DNA of 64,000 bases from NCBI RefSeq assembly GCF_963678635.1, contig NC_087070.1, positions 14,821,840 to 14,885,839 of the forward strand, written 5' to 3'. This DNA comes from Symsagittifera roscoffensis. Its lineage: Eukaryota; Xenacoelomorpha; Acoela; Convolutidae. The position numbers and the translations under genes are program-made. The notes beneath the pieces are model-generated. The model had not been told where the DNA came from and searched no databases. It saw nothing but the letters and a program-made list of their open reading frames with translations. How positions within the stretch are numbered: position 1 is the first letter of the stretch; each line of letters starts with the position of its first letter. Below are positions 1 to 10,500 of this stretch, in pieces.

Positions 1-411
1 TGAGCGAGAGGGTGTTAGGCCAAAGACCAAGTTGCATGTAATATGTGACATGTGTGTTATGTTATGTTATGTTATGTTATGTTATGTGTTAGGTTATTAA
101 GATCATGGGTAAGTAAGCGTTAGTGACCATGAACAACTAAATGACGATTTTGGGAATAGATCCAAAGTTTGGATTGTCCAATCTTAGGTCGAATTCCAAA
201 ATTTTAGAAACCAATTGATTTTAATAAATTTTAGGATAAATATCTTTTTATCTGAACTGTCTTTAAGTAAATTTTAACGATATATATATATTAAGGTGAA
301 ACTGACAGGTGTGACAGTCGTGATTCCTTTTCTAGATCCTGATTGATCATTTAATTGCTCACTTGAGTCAAAACTTGAAATCGAAATCAAATCAAACTTG
401 GAAAGAACAGT
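1..411 (+). promoter_or_regulatory. Leader upstream of giant ORF copy 0
   Basis: This untranslated stretch precedes the giant ORF. It aligns in blocks with the sequence upstream of copy A on the other strand (about 34217-34650): both share a 'gtccaatctt' block and a 'ctagat.ctgattgat' block close to the ATG. It therefore belongs to the same element, and the matching pol gene would be expected just left of the window. It holds a (TTATG)n microsatellite at about 57-87, an AT-rich run at 281-293 that could act as a TATA box, and a pyrimidine-rich CTAG at about 326-335 that could be a 3' splice site. The promoter and splice-site readings are guesses. Confidence 0.5.
57..87. repeat. (TTATG)n microsatellite
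   Basis: About six uninterrupted copies of the pentamer TTATG. No function is suggested. Confidence 0.9.
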
Positions 412-3400
412 ATGGACAATTTCAACCTGGATGAATTGATGGACCTGGCAGAGGCATATGTAGGACCGATGGTAGATGCGATCTATCGTCGGCTGATCGA
501 ACGAGACTTCGCTCTGGAGGACCCAGAGGTGGTCATGTTGCTGACCGCCCTGATTAACATCTTGGGGCACGACAACCGTGGGGACCGCCCCACGGAAGTC
601 CTGTTGATGGCAGCATATGGAGAAAGACGAGTACTAGACCGCCCGAACATGAGAGTGATGAGGTGGAGAAACGGGGCTCTCTCAGGGAGTGACTTGGCGA
701 ATGAGCCTGGGTTGGGAAGTTCTAGGACTTACCAACCAGGTGAGATGCCAATGCCCTCCAAGCCCAAACCTGGGCTGACGAGAATGCATCGGGAGATGAA
801 CAGCGAGGCGACCTCGTCTGGTTCACCACTGAGAGCAGCTGTGCCACCAAAAGGGGCGAAAGTAACACAGAAGGTTCAGACGAACCAAACCATACAAGAT
901 CTGGACGAGATGAACGATCAGTTGAGAAGTACGAAGAAGGAGTTAGACGATATGACGAAGACCATGCTGGCGATGGAGGAAGACCGGGACATGTGGAGAA
1001 AGTTGTTTGAAGACTGCAACAAAAAGCAGGGTCAAGAGATCGAACGCTTAAGGCAGGAATACAAAGAGCGATCGGAGCAGGTGGCGTTGACGACGTCCAT
1101 TGAGAAAATGATACCTGCAAGGGATATTCCTCGTGGGCAGTCCCCGATGGAGCTCTTGACACCTCGAGAAATGAGTCAAACAACGGAGACACGGCTTCCA
1201 GCAGAGACGAACCGAGTAACAATCCCGGATCCTAGTGACACCTTGGGTGATCCCGTCGTAGAACAGACAGTGAGAAAACTGATAGAGACAGCTGGACGAT
1301 TGGTCGCTAACAAGAATGCACCAGGTTCCGGGGTGACTGCACCCTATGGAACGATTGACGATACGGGCAGAGTACAACTCTCCCAGACAGTAATCAGACA
1401 AAGGATGAGTAACGTGACACCACTCATGGGGAACTCGAGAATCCCAGAGAGGAAAGTAAGGAAGATGCCAGCGAAGAAAGTGTCTCGTGTAATAGACGTG
1501 CAGAAGAATAATCAGTTGAAGTATAATTTCACGGGAGTTCCGGAGACAGATCCGAGAGCCTGCTTCAATCGAGCTACCTGGAGCCCGGCTGTGAACCTGC
1601 AGCAACCACCACTCGGGACATCTCACCTGATATTGGGAGACAGCTTAGTCAGAGTGCTGTCGAATTTGAGGACCTCATGGGTCACCACGGTGATGGCCTT
1701 TGGAGGCGCGACGATTGCCCAATTATATCGCATGGTGGAGCTGATGAATCCAGGGAAGATACCCAATGTGATGATCTTAGTTGGGATGAATGACATCTCC
1801 AGAGGATCAGATGAGCAGGAAGCACTGTGGGAAGCAATGATGGTGTGTTTGTTTACTACTCTCTGGCAGAAGTTCAGTTGCGCGGTACTGACCGTTTGCA
1901 CGGTGCCAATGAACACAAGAAGCCTGACAGCATCAGGAAGAAGGCACAACGAGGGAGTCATGAGATGGAACAACATCTTGAGAAACCTAGCAAATCGAAA
2001 TGCCGGAAGAATGATCCTCATGGACATTGAACATGAATTGAGAGCCATGGATCAAGCCAGACTGACCACAGATGGCATCCACTTCGACAGTGTCGAAGGA
2101 CAAGCTTGGTTGAATCGAGTCTTCCAAGAACGGTTGGATGAGCTGGAAGCAGAACTCTTTGACACAGGAGTGCTGAAGGAAGAGGGAACGGTGAGTGATA
2201 CGGTGATCACCACCTTTGTACCTCCTTACCTGGAAACACGCTTGGGTACGGTCCCAGCCGTCACAAATTACCGGCAACAAAGCTCCAGTGAACCAGGTCG
2301 AAGAACAGACGTACAAGATCGGTTGGGAGAAGCACCGATGAGGAGGACAATCCATCCTAGGAAAAGGATAGGACCTGTCAACCAACCAATCGAGGAAGTA
2401 GCAGGCACATCCAGATCGGACACTAGATCGGAGACGACGAGTACCAGTCGAGAGGAGAGACCGAGAAGAGGCTCATTGATGTGGTCGCGATCCATACCGT
2501 CTCCTTGGCATATATACAAAGAAGGACTAATGAAGCTGGACCTACAGAGAGTGAGCTTCATCGAAGATGCAAGGAGGATGCTGAATGGAGCGACGCTATC
2601 CGTCAGCAGATTGTACTCGATAACCGGCGTAGACTGGTTGATAGCCGCTAGCATAAATTTCAGCTCCACGACGGCCTTGAGATTTGCCGACTTGGAGGGA
2701 CTGCCCTCCAACAACACAATAGGACCTGTGAATGCAAGACCGTTGCAAGATGTGAGATTGAACCATGATGAGAGGAATCGTGAAGAAAGGCCAGGAAGAT
2801 TCCTGACGGCGAGAGCGCCGATTGGACAACACGTGAAGATATTTAGGCAATTGACGACACCACCTGGTCATGTGAAGGAGAGAGTGTACCCAAAACTAGT
2901 GAACCAAGATGGTGATGCCCAGAGATATGGCGGATTGACAGCGATAAAGAAAGATGAGACCATCTTCGCCGCCTACGACAAAGCAGAGATGAGAAAGGCC
3001 AAAATCATGGTAGTAGCGAATTCAGAGTTCGTGTACACCTCTAAGTCTTTGTTTTGGCCGGACGTCATAATTCTGGCCGCAGTTGACCTAGACCTATTGC
3101 AATCAGTGTCATTGGCTATAGGGGTACAAAGGCAGACAGAAATGAACCCGATAACGATTGTGTTTGCTGGCATCAATGACCATCTACACAGTAGAGGTTT
3201 TCTGAGCAGGCTCAGAGATCCTGCAACAGCAGAAAACGCAGTATGGCCCGCGATAAAAGACATCCTGGAGTCAATGGGTGAAGTGGTAGACGCGACAAAG
3301 GAGGGATCATTCAACAAAGTGACATTGAGAGTAGTATTTGCGTTGTCTCCGGGATATGCACATCTCCCGGATGGACTGAAATTTGTGTATGCAATGGTAG

Positions 3401-6400
3401 CCTTACTTTCGGAGGGAAAATATGATGTGATCATATCAGCCCCGAATCGCATGATAGAAATGGAGAACCTGAGGCCACTTAAGGCTGAACTGCCTGCAGT
3501 ATGGTCAGATATCTCAAACGCGATGAGAGGGTTCAAGGACCACGCGCTACACATGTTGGTGTTGGACGAGGTGCTGGGGTTGGAACTGTCCAACTTCAGT
3601 CGGCAACTCAAACTGAAACCAGGAATAGATGACGACCATCGAGTGATCACGGCGATGTCCAACGACTTGTGGTTCCGAGCAATGGAAGTGGCGAGTGAAG
3701 ACACGAGAAGAAAGAATTCACTGGAGACAAGAGCTCATCTGGAAGCGATGGTGCTGAGAACCAAGCCGGAAGCAAACCAGTGGCTACACCTGAATCCGAG
3801 AGTAGCGGCATTGGGTGCAGATGCTTTTCAGCAAGGCCCAGTAATGATCACTAAGATACACGCCTACTTGTTGAAGGAGGTGAACCTGGCGGAAAATGCC
3901 GGAGAAAAGACAGCTGAGTTCGTGAACAGAATGTGTCAGATTACTCTGGAAACCTTCTGGACCCAGGAAGTGAAAGGACATGAGGGATTTGAAAGGACAG
4001 ACAGCATGCTAGAAGGGTTGGGAGCCGGATGGACCGCGTCCTTCTTGGCAAAAGTCTACCCGAAAGTCTCGCACTACTTGATAAAGGAATTCCTCCAAGC
4101 GGTAGTGAAAGTATCGATAGTGGAATTAATAGCCCTGTTTGTGACATTTGGAGCGGAGAATTTCGTGAAAGGACCGGTGATACTGCTTACGGATGGAATA
4201 CAGAACCTGCGACTAGATGGACTTCTGACATTGATCGCAATAACCCACGGAAACTTGGGAGGACTGATGAAACTGGCACGTTGTCCAGAGCAGATGAAAG
4301 AGAGAGTGAGGAATCTGGATATGAAGAAATCCACAGACTCGTGGAACAAAATAAGAGACCTGAGACACACTCTTATCCAGTATCTCTTGCAGCAAAATCG
4401 CTTTGGAACCGGAGAAGACGAGACAATTGAAAGAGAGGAAGATGTTAGACGACATGTTGGAGGCATGCCGCTGTTAACAGATTTGAGCTTAGCTCTGAGA
4501 ATCGATCCCTTGGCGCTGATCAGAGGAGTCACGGAGTTCGTGACAGTGATCTATGGACCAGCAGTCACCTTTGCGTTCCCTGACGTTAAAGTGGAAGCAT
4601 ATAGGAGGTCGGTGTTGCACCTGAACCTCATATCGGCAGTGGACGGTAGTACACTGAACTGGTGTGAGCAGCACGCATTGCGAGAGCTCATGAGTGAAGA
4701 TCTGTTATTTGCGAAAATATCGGAGCCAGAGACGACAGTCATCAATTTTGACGATCACTTCTGTGACCGCATGGGAGAAGTAGAAAGAGGGCACATCGAG
4801 GTGTTTCCAAAGCTTTGGAATCTGAGGCCCTATGACAAAACGAATGGTGAAATGACCAGAGTGCCTCGTCTCACAGCAGCGTATCACAAGGTGAGAGAAG
4901 AGACGAAGGACTGGGGCGATTACAAGAAGCTACCCGAAGCAATCCCTGAATTCCCTCTGATAAGAAGGATGTTGCTCGGAGCAGTCTCCGTAGTACAAAC
5001 TCCTAGGTTGAGAGCATTCGAAACCAATGAAAGGAGAGTAGGGAATTTCTCGGCGACGATGGATCCATACTTCGTGGGGAGAAATGCCGCCGTGTTACAG
5101 TACACACGATTTGCGTACACGGATCAAGCGACGAGAAGGCGAATAAGCAACGCTGCTACTCCCAAGCCTGAAGGATTTGATGAGGAATGGAGGGGACTAG
5201 GCTTAGCTCCAATGAGGATGAGAGGCAGGACTGAATTGCCTGAAGCCTCACTAATCCTGACCAGTGTGAGAAAAGAGATGAAAGCTGCGGGAGTATTGCA
5301 GACGAGAATTTTCCTAGCACCCTTCGGCTGCGAAAAAATCAAAGTGGTCCATGGAGAAGAGGAAGATAAATCAGCCGGTACATTGCTCATACCGAGATTC
5401 CAGGAAGAAGCTGACAATGACAAACAAGGACCATCGAACTCGAATAGGGACAAGTCAGAAGGAGATGACGGACAGGGTGGAAACCGTCAGACTGAAGAAC
5501 CCATGCAACAAGATCAAGCTGGTGGGGAGGACGACAGGGCATCGACAGGAGGAACATCCAGCCTGGATTTCAATATCTTCAGTGATCTTGAGAATAATGC
5601 AGACACGTTGGAAACGACTGAGCCAGCGGATGAAGGCATCTCGACACTGGAACCTCCGTCAGCCTTTGAGGAGATGAAACGGAATTTGCCGGAGAGCAGC
5701 TCTCCTGGCAATACAAGAAATAACGATCAGAGAATCCTCATGGAATCACCTCGGAGGAGAAGAATAGAGACCTCAGCCAGAGTACCTTTCTTAGGAACGC
5801 TACCCGAAGAAGAATGGGAAGTACATCACCGAGACCACGAGAGTAGGACGGGATGTAAGCTGGACAGAGTGGCGTTCATGGAAGAAGTCTGGACTGTGAT
5901 TCAGAGCTATGGGACCCAGTCCATTCTCAAAACAGGTCTCAATCAACCCTTGATGAGAGAAGTACTTGACAAGCTTGATGAGTGTGAAGGGAGACTGAGT
6001 GAGTTATTGATCGACTCAGCCACTGATGAGAGTGAAGCGAATTCTCCCATCAAGATGACACCGCAGGACAATGAAGGAGAGGTGGTGTACCTGTCAAGGA
6101 CCAGGAGAGGAACGATGCGATCGAAAATGGTGATTGATAAAATCAATGCGATGAAAATGAAGTTAGGCAGCAGAGTGATGCCGAGGAGGATTGGAAAGAC
6201 GAAAGTGGATTCAGAAATATCGATGAAAGCTGGTAACTCAGCGAAAAGAAAACGAGTCGAGGAAGTCATGGATTTGGGGCAAGGTGATTATCAATTGTCT
6301 GGCACAGATAGAATATTAACTGATATAGCGATGGTGCCACCCATTCTCATGGCGGGGATAAAGTCAACCGGTTATAAATCCAAAAGGAGTGACCGCACTC

Positions 6401-9357
6401 TGACTGGAGCAACTTTAGAAATGGAAATACTCAGTCAATGTGGAGAGAGTAAAATGAGGGACTTCAAACCATCTCCCATGAATCATGGAAAAGGAAGTGT
6501 TGCAGGACAACTGACACCAGTGGAATACAACCGACTAACAGTGTCGGAGACAGTGTCGATGGATGAACCCACCGGTGGATACATGGAGATGTTGGAATAC
6601 CGGAACTCGGCTAGAGGGTATGTAGTGGCCCTGGAAGACGAAAAAGCCATGGAGGGTTATCTGGAAACGATGTTGCAAGGCACCACCCTCAAGCAGAAGG
6701 CGTATGGAACTTTGGCGTCGTCTGACGTAGAGGCGGAGACGATCGAGCAGTTAGTGAGCCTTCCATGGAAAGCAGTAGTATTGAGGTATTTCGAAGAAGA
6801 AATGAGGACTACGCCAAGAATACATGCTCTCGTGGCAGTACCTTACGTAAGGACAGAATTACAACTCAGGCTCGCCTGGTGCATGATGGGACTGACTCGC
6901 GAAGAATATGATTCAGAAGAAAGGAAGAGATCAAAGGAGGAAAAAGTTTTCCTGATGACGAATCTGAGGGATCTGATAGTCCAGGAGGGAGCAGCAGTAG
7001 CGTGTGCAAAGCGGAGAGACGCTCTCTGTTTCATTCGATTCCTGATAGAGCAGATTTCAGTACCTGCATTAAGCACTTGTGTTAAAATTTTGAAGGAAGG
7101 CGATGAGCGAACGAAAGCCATGTTCTTACTAGCAATGCTGGATATGCAGCAAAGTAAACCGATGAGGGTGAACATGAAAGAACCTGAAGAATTGGAACCC
7201 ATGAAAAAGATAGACGAGATCAGGAGATTCTCAAACAAGGAGTTGAGGCTCACTAAAGAATCTATGGGAGCATTGCCGAAATCCAGTGAATACTGTGGAC
7301 CGATCAAGAAGAAGTCATATAGCTATGTGTCCGGGATTATAGGGATAGCATACAATCCTTTCCTGAGTGAAGACATACGCGATTGCTTCTTTGATTATGA
7401 GCAGGCGGTGTTACTAAGATTCTGGACGTCCAGAATTGTGACGACTAAGAGCGTTAACAATCCACAGGCCAAATTGGGATTGGTCTTGGAAGAAGAGGTG
7501 GCTGCACCTTCAGTACCAAAATCCGACAAGAGAGTGGAACTTGGGTTGGGATTCTCAGATGAATTACTGAGAACGAGCTTGATGGCAGTGTGGGAATTGA
7601 TGAAGCCATCATGGTGTCCTAGTCCCAACGCTGACTCAATATTACGGGCGACACAAGACATACAGAGGGAACTGAATGCGGACTGTAACCTGCGTGACCT
7701 CAACATCATATATAATGTGATGATAACAGCCTCTAAGAGCAACGGAGAAGATAGAGTGGAGTTGCCTGGCTGGGGACCAGAAGACTGGGTCAAACCTGGT
7801 AGCTGTCTGGCGGAAGTCTGTGGACTAGAGGGTCACGTTTGTGGAAGTCTAGACTGTGTGAAAACCCTGGAAAAACAACACAAGCAGTTGACAGTATTGT
7901 TTGGAAATGTAGTGATGAAAGCAAGAACGGAAACGGAACTGATAGCAGATTGTCATGGAGGAACCGATGTGAATCTAGTGACAGCACTAGGATTCTACAG
8001 CATGTTTGGTTCTTTAGAATCACTATTGAATCTAGAACAGAAACATGAGATGGTCACAGCCATCAGCGTAGAAGTATTCCCAGGAGTTCTGCAGACTGAG
8101 CAGAAGTATATAGGAAAATGGAGGGAAGCAATCGAAACGGAGATGAACATCAGACACAGCGAAACTTATTGTAGACCATCAGGAGCACGATATTTGGTGG
8201 GTTCAACGTTGGCCCCAATGTGCAAGAGCAGATACCCTGTACATTTCGTGGCTGTGGACGTGAAGAGTACAAGAACGATCGTGGATCAAGCTTTCTCAGT
8301 GCCAAAGTGCGTGAGATTGGCGAGAATGTCTGAAAAGTCTTACGAGTTACTATGTAAGATGTTCTCAGCAGTTCCAGAGAGAACCAAAGAGGAGTTGGAG
8401 TCAATACTAGGAAAGAAGTTCATGGGATATGTGAGTGGGAACTTCAGTGACTTTGAAAAACAGAAACAGAGAGGATCAACTGTCACAGATTACAATGCAG
8501 TAGATGAGAATGATGAAATCCACCGAGTGATGATGGAAGTGGAACCATTGCTGGAAGCTTCAGGAAAACGCAATTGGAGGAGCATCATGTTGACACATGA
8601 CGAGTTTCCTTGCCACTGCTTGCTGCAGACCTGGTGGTATCCCAAGCGTAGTAATTTGGTGTTGATCTGGGACTCTGGAGAGCTGCTCTCCATGGGTTTA
8701 CCAGATTCATCACAGCCCATAACAATAGTGATAGTGGGAATTATGATGGCGATACGATGGCTGGAAGCTCATGTGAGAGAAAATAATAGACAGGAGGCAC
8801 CGACGAGAGAACAATTGCAGAAATTAGATTGTCTAAAAGATTTAGATCTTTTTGAGACAATGTGCAAAGTTCTAAACATTCCGATGGAAGTGAAGAAGAT
8901 ATGGGCAAGAAAACGATTGATGCCATGGTTCAGAGCTAACATGACTGCATGGTTGTACGAGTATGCGAAAAAGCATATGTCGAAACATGGCAGAGTGTAT
9001 AGTGAATATCAGCTGGACATTGGGGCAGGAGCTTTCAAGCGAGCTTTCGTGACCCATCGGAATGCAGTGACCACCGCTGTGAAAAGAATTTCCAGGACGA
9101 GCGAGCGTAGTGGAATTGAGAAGGCAGAGATGCTGAAAGAAGATTTGGAGAGAAACGTGACGTTGTGTCTCCACAACAGCTTCTGTAGAAACAGAGAATC
9201 AAACGTGGATCCCCTACCTTGCTGTAAACAGAGGGTGGAAGAGCAGAAGTGTTGGAGGACGGCTTCCAACAGCGTCAGGATAGTCAATGACGTGCTACAA
9301 GACACGGAAACCGAGAGTGCGGAGTCAGTGTCACAGGAGGAGGAAATGGAGCATTGA
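412..9357 (+). CDS. Giant 2,981-aa retroelement ORF with tandem SGNH-hydrolase-like domains (copy 0, intact)
   Basis: Uninterrupted, intronless ORF of 2,981 codons. The ATG is chosen because degenerate copy A begins with the same MDNF-type start. Residues about 160-230 look like a coiled coil. Residues about 400-580 form an SGNH/GDSL hydrolase domain: G-D-S with nucleophile S411, G431/G432 in block II, G458-x-N460-D461 in block III, and D554-G-I-H557 as the acid/base pair. Residues about 860-1090 look like a second, divergent SGNH fold (S871, G920-x-N922-D923, D1073..H1076). A low-complexity acidic region follows at about 1640-1760. The C-terminal 1,200 residues are unrecognised but conserved in copies A and B, including a Cys/His cluster at 2465-2482. 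There is no RT motif, signal peptide or clear membrane anchor. SGNH enzymes hydrolyse esters (lipids, acetylated sugars); the substrate here is unknown. The ORF sits where env would lie in an LTR element. Confidence 0.9.
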   Translation: MDNFNLDELMDLAEAYVGPMVDAIYRRLIERDFALEDPEVVMLLTALINILGHDNRGDRPTEVLLMAAYGERRVLDRPNMRVMRWRNGALSGSDLANEPGLGSSRTYQPGEMPMPSKPKPGLTRMHREMNSEATSSGSPLRAAVPPKGAKVTQKVQTNQTIQDLDEMNDQLRSTKKELDDMTKTMLAMEEDRDMWRKLFEDCNKKQGQEIERLRQEYKERSEQVALTTSIEKMIPARDIPRGQSPMELLTPREMSQTTETRLPAETNRVTIPDPSDTLGDPVVEQTVRKLIETAGRLVANKNAPGSGVTAPYGTIDDTGRVQLSQTVIRQRMSNVTPLMGNSRIPERKVRKMPAKKVSRVIDVQKNNQLKYNFTGVPETDPRACFNRATWSPAVNLQQPPLGTSHLILGDSLVRVLSNLRTSWVTTVMAFGGATIAQLYRMVELMNPGKIPNVMILVGMNDISRGSDEQEALWEAMMVCLFTTLWQKFSCAVLTVCTVPMNTRSLTASGRRHNEGVMRWNNILRNLANRNAGRMILMDIEHELRAMDQARLTTDGIHFDSVEGQAWLNRVFQERLDELEAELFDTGVLKEEGTVSDTVITTFVPPYLETRLGTVPAVTNYRQQSSSEPGRRTDVQDRLGEAPMRRTIHPRKRIGPVNQPIEEVAGTSRSDTRSETTSTSREERPRRGSLMWSRSIPSPWHIYKEGLMKLDLQRVSFIEDARRMLNGATLSVSRLYSITGVDWLIAASINFSSTTALRFADLEGLPSNNTIGPVNARPLQDVRLNHDERNREERPGRFLTARAPIGQHVKIFRQLTTPPGHVKERVYPKLVNQDGDAQRYGGLTAIKKDETIFAAYDKAEMRKAKIMVVANSEFVYTSKSLFWPDVIILAAVDLDLLQSVSLAIGVQRQTEMNPITIVFAGINDHLHSRGFLSRLRDPATAENAVWPAIKDILESMGEVVDATKEGSFNKVTLRVVFALSPGYAHLPDGLKFVYAMVALLSEGKYDVIISAPNRMIEMENLRPLKAELPAVWSDISNAMRGFKDHALHMLVLDEVLGLELSNFSRQLKLKPGIDDDHRVITAMSNDLWFRAMEVASEDTRRKNSLETRAHLEAMVLRTKPEANQWLHLNPRVAALGADAFQQGPVMITKIHAYLLKEVNLAENAGEKTAEFVNRMCQITLETFWTQEVKGHEGFERTDSMLEGLGAGWTASFLAKVYPKVSHYLIKEFLQAVVKVSIVELIALFVTFGAENFVKGPVILLTDGIQNLRLDGLLTLIAITHGNLGGLMKLARCPEQMKERVRNLDMKKSTDSWNKIRDLRHTLIQYLLQQNRFGTGEDETIEREEDVRRHVGGMPLLTDLSLALRIDPLALIRGVTEFVTVIYGPAVTFAFPDVKVEAYRRSVLHLNLISAVDGSTLNWCEQHALRELMSEDLLFAKISEPETTVINFDDHFCDRMGEVERGHIEVFPKLWNLRPYDKTNGEMTRVPRLTAAYHKVREETKDWGDYKKLPEAIPEFPLIRRMLLGAVSVVQTPRLRAFETNERRVGNFSATMDPYFVGRNAAVLQYTRFAYTDQATRRRISNAATPKPEGFDEEWRGLGLAPMRMRGRTELPEASLILTSVRKEMKAAGVLQTRIFLAPFGCEKIKVVHGEEEDKSAGTLLIPRFQEEADNDKQGPSNSNRDKSEGDDGQGGNRQTEEPMQQDQAGGEDDRASTGGTSSLDFNIFSDLENNADTLETTEPADEGISTLEPPSAFEEMKRNLPESSSPGNTRNNDQRILMESPRRRRIETSARVPFLGTLPEEEWEVHHRDHESRTGCKLDRVAFMEEVWTVIQSYGTQSILKTGLNQPLMREVLDKLDECEGRLSELLIDSATDESEANSPIKMTPQDNEGEVVYLSRTRRGTMRSKMVIDKINAMKMKLGSRVMPRRIGKTKVDSEISMKAGNSAKRKRVEEVMDLGQGDYQLSGTDRILTDIAMVPPILMAGIKSTGYKSKRSDRTLTGATLEMEILSQCGESKMRDFKPSPMNHGKGSVAGQLTPVEYNRLTVSETVSMDEPTGGYMEMLEYRNSARGYVVALEDEKAMEGYLETMLQGTTLKQKAYGTLASSDVEAETIEQLVSLPWKAVVLRYFEEEMRTTPRIHALVAVPYVRTELQLRLAWCMMGLTREEYDSEERKRSKEEKVFLMTNLRDLIVQEGAAVACAKRRDALCFIRFLIEQISVPALSTCVKILKEGDERTKAMFLLAMLDMQQSKPMRVNMKEPEELEPMKKIDEIRRFSNKELRLTKESMGALPKSSEYCGPIKKKSYSYVSGIIGIAYNPFLSEDIRDCFFDYEQAVLLRFWTSRIVTTKSVNNPQAKLGLVLEEEVAAPSVPKSDKRVELGLGFSDELLRTSLMAVWELMKPSWCPSPNADSILRATQDIQRELNADCNLRDLNIIYNVMITASKSNGEDRVELPGWGPEDWVKPGSCLAEVCGLEGHVCGSLDCVKTLEKQHKQLTVLFGNVVMKARTETELIADCHGGTDVNLVTALGFYSMFGSLESLLNLEQKHEMVTAISVEVFPGVLQTEQKYIGKWREAIETEMNIRHSETYCRPSGARYLVGSTLAPMCKSRYPVHFVAVDVKSTRTIVDQAFSVPKCVRLARMSEKSYELLCKMFSAVPERTKEELESILGKKFMGYVSGNFSDFEKQKQRGSTVTDYNAVDENDEIHRVMMEVEPLLEASGKRNWRSIMLTHDEFPCHCLLQTWWYPKRSNLVLIWDSGELLSMGLPDSSQPITIVIVGIMMAIRWLEAHVRENNRQEAPTREQLQKLDCLKDLDLFETMCKVLNIPMEVKKIWARKRLMPWFRANMTAWLYEYAKKHMSKHGRVYSEYQLDIGAGAFKRAFVTHRNAVTTAVKRISRTSERSGIEKAEMLKEDLERNVTLCLHNSFCRNRESNVDPLPCCKQRVEEQKCWRTASNSVRIVNDVLQDTETESAESVSQEEEMEH

Positions 9358-10176
9358 CGAATGGTCGAGAAAACAAGAGGCAGTAAGAAAGAACATTAGA
9401 AGAATTTAGAAGATTTAGAACTTCTAAACGACGAAAAAAAAAGAGAACAAAGGGATGATGAAGAAACGTTAAAACTTAGAATTGTTTTATGTGTGTGAAA
9501 AACTCAAGTGAGAAACCAAGCAACCAAGTTGTAATTGAAAACTGAAACATTTAGTTGAGTTTGGAAATTGTTGCATTTATAAATTTGCATTTTGGTTTTA
9601 GTTGAAGTGGCTTTAGAGACACTCACTTATTATTTATTTAGAAAGGCTTGAGGGAAGAGTATATTTAAATATTCCAGCCTGCATGATTGTTTTTAATCAC
9701 TTAGGAAGACTGATCACTTTGTGGTGACATGAAAAACTTGAGTAACTTCTTGAGAAGGGAGGTTGTTGCATTGTTCTTTCTAACCACAAGGTCTCTTGGT
9801 TTTAATATTCAGGACAATAAACAAGCAAGATTTCCGAAGGGAAGGAGCATAGTAGGATAACTTTAGCTTGTTGGTTGGCAGGACTGTCCTGCAAGCCAAC
9901 ACCTTTTAAATCTAGGAGAAAAAGTTTCAATCGGGACATTGACACTGGAAGTCAGAAAATATGTTTTATCTTAAGTCATATCCTCAGTGTGCAGATTAAT
10001 GAAAGAATTTGAAGGCTATAGTGATGTAGTATGATGCCATTTATATTCTGCAGTGAGTCGATGTGACGTAGATAAAAGTAATTTCGTGCATTTTGTAAAT
10101 TCTGTTCGATGACACTGTAACCATTTAGAACATTGCGCGATTCAATGAGGACATTGACCGGACTGTCCGGGGAGTA
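9358..10176 (+). other. 3' untranslated tail of copy 0, ending in a purine-rich tract
   Basis: AT-rich, non-coding sequence between the giant ORF stop and the LTR. An AATAAA lies at 9816-9821. The last ~50 bases match, in reverse complement, the sequence joining copy B to its LTR (43479-43525), including the terminal TCCGGGGAGTA. I infer that this purine-rich end is the polypurine tract that primes plus-strand DNA synthesis. Nothing else was recognised here. Confidence 0.6.
10166..10176 (+). other. Putative polypurine tract
   Basis: TCCGGGGAGTA lies directly before the LTR's TGTG start. The same 11 bases lie directly before the LTR of copy B on the other strand (43479-43489). A purine-rich tract abutting the 3' LTR is the expected priming site in LTR retrotransposons. 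Confidence 0.55.
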
Positions 10177-10500
10177 TGTGACATTCGACCAGAATGGCCA
10201 AAATGCAATTTATGCAGGATTCGAATTTTGAGCAGTAAGCCTTCCGAGTTGATGATTTCGAAGGATTAGCGACGTTATTGGAACGTTTAGCCAAACGGTG
10301 AGGGCTAGAATATTCTAGTATTTTAAATTTTCAAAAATTCGAATGATGACGTCACATTTCTGAGAAATGCTGAAACGGCCATTTTTAACAAAAAGCGAGT
10401 GAAAAACAGAACAACTTTTATCTGTGATTGCGAACAGAACGAAAATCGAGATTAAAGAAAAACAACAACGAACTACAGAATAGCAGAGAACGTTCCGAGT

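Noticed and set aside
4740-4780. N-F-D-D-H in the giant ORF as an RT active site
   Set aside because: No other RT motif lies in order around it. Isolated D-D pairs are common in a protein this long.
412-9357. Giant ORF as a retroviral-type env
   Set aside because: It occupies the env position but has no signal peptide, cleavage site, fusion peptide or transmembrane anchor. SGNH domains and a coiled coil point elsewhere.
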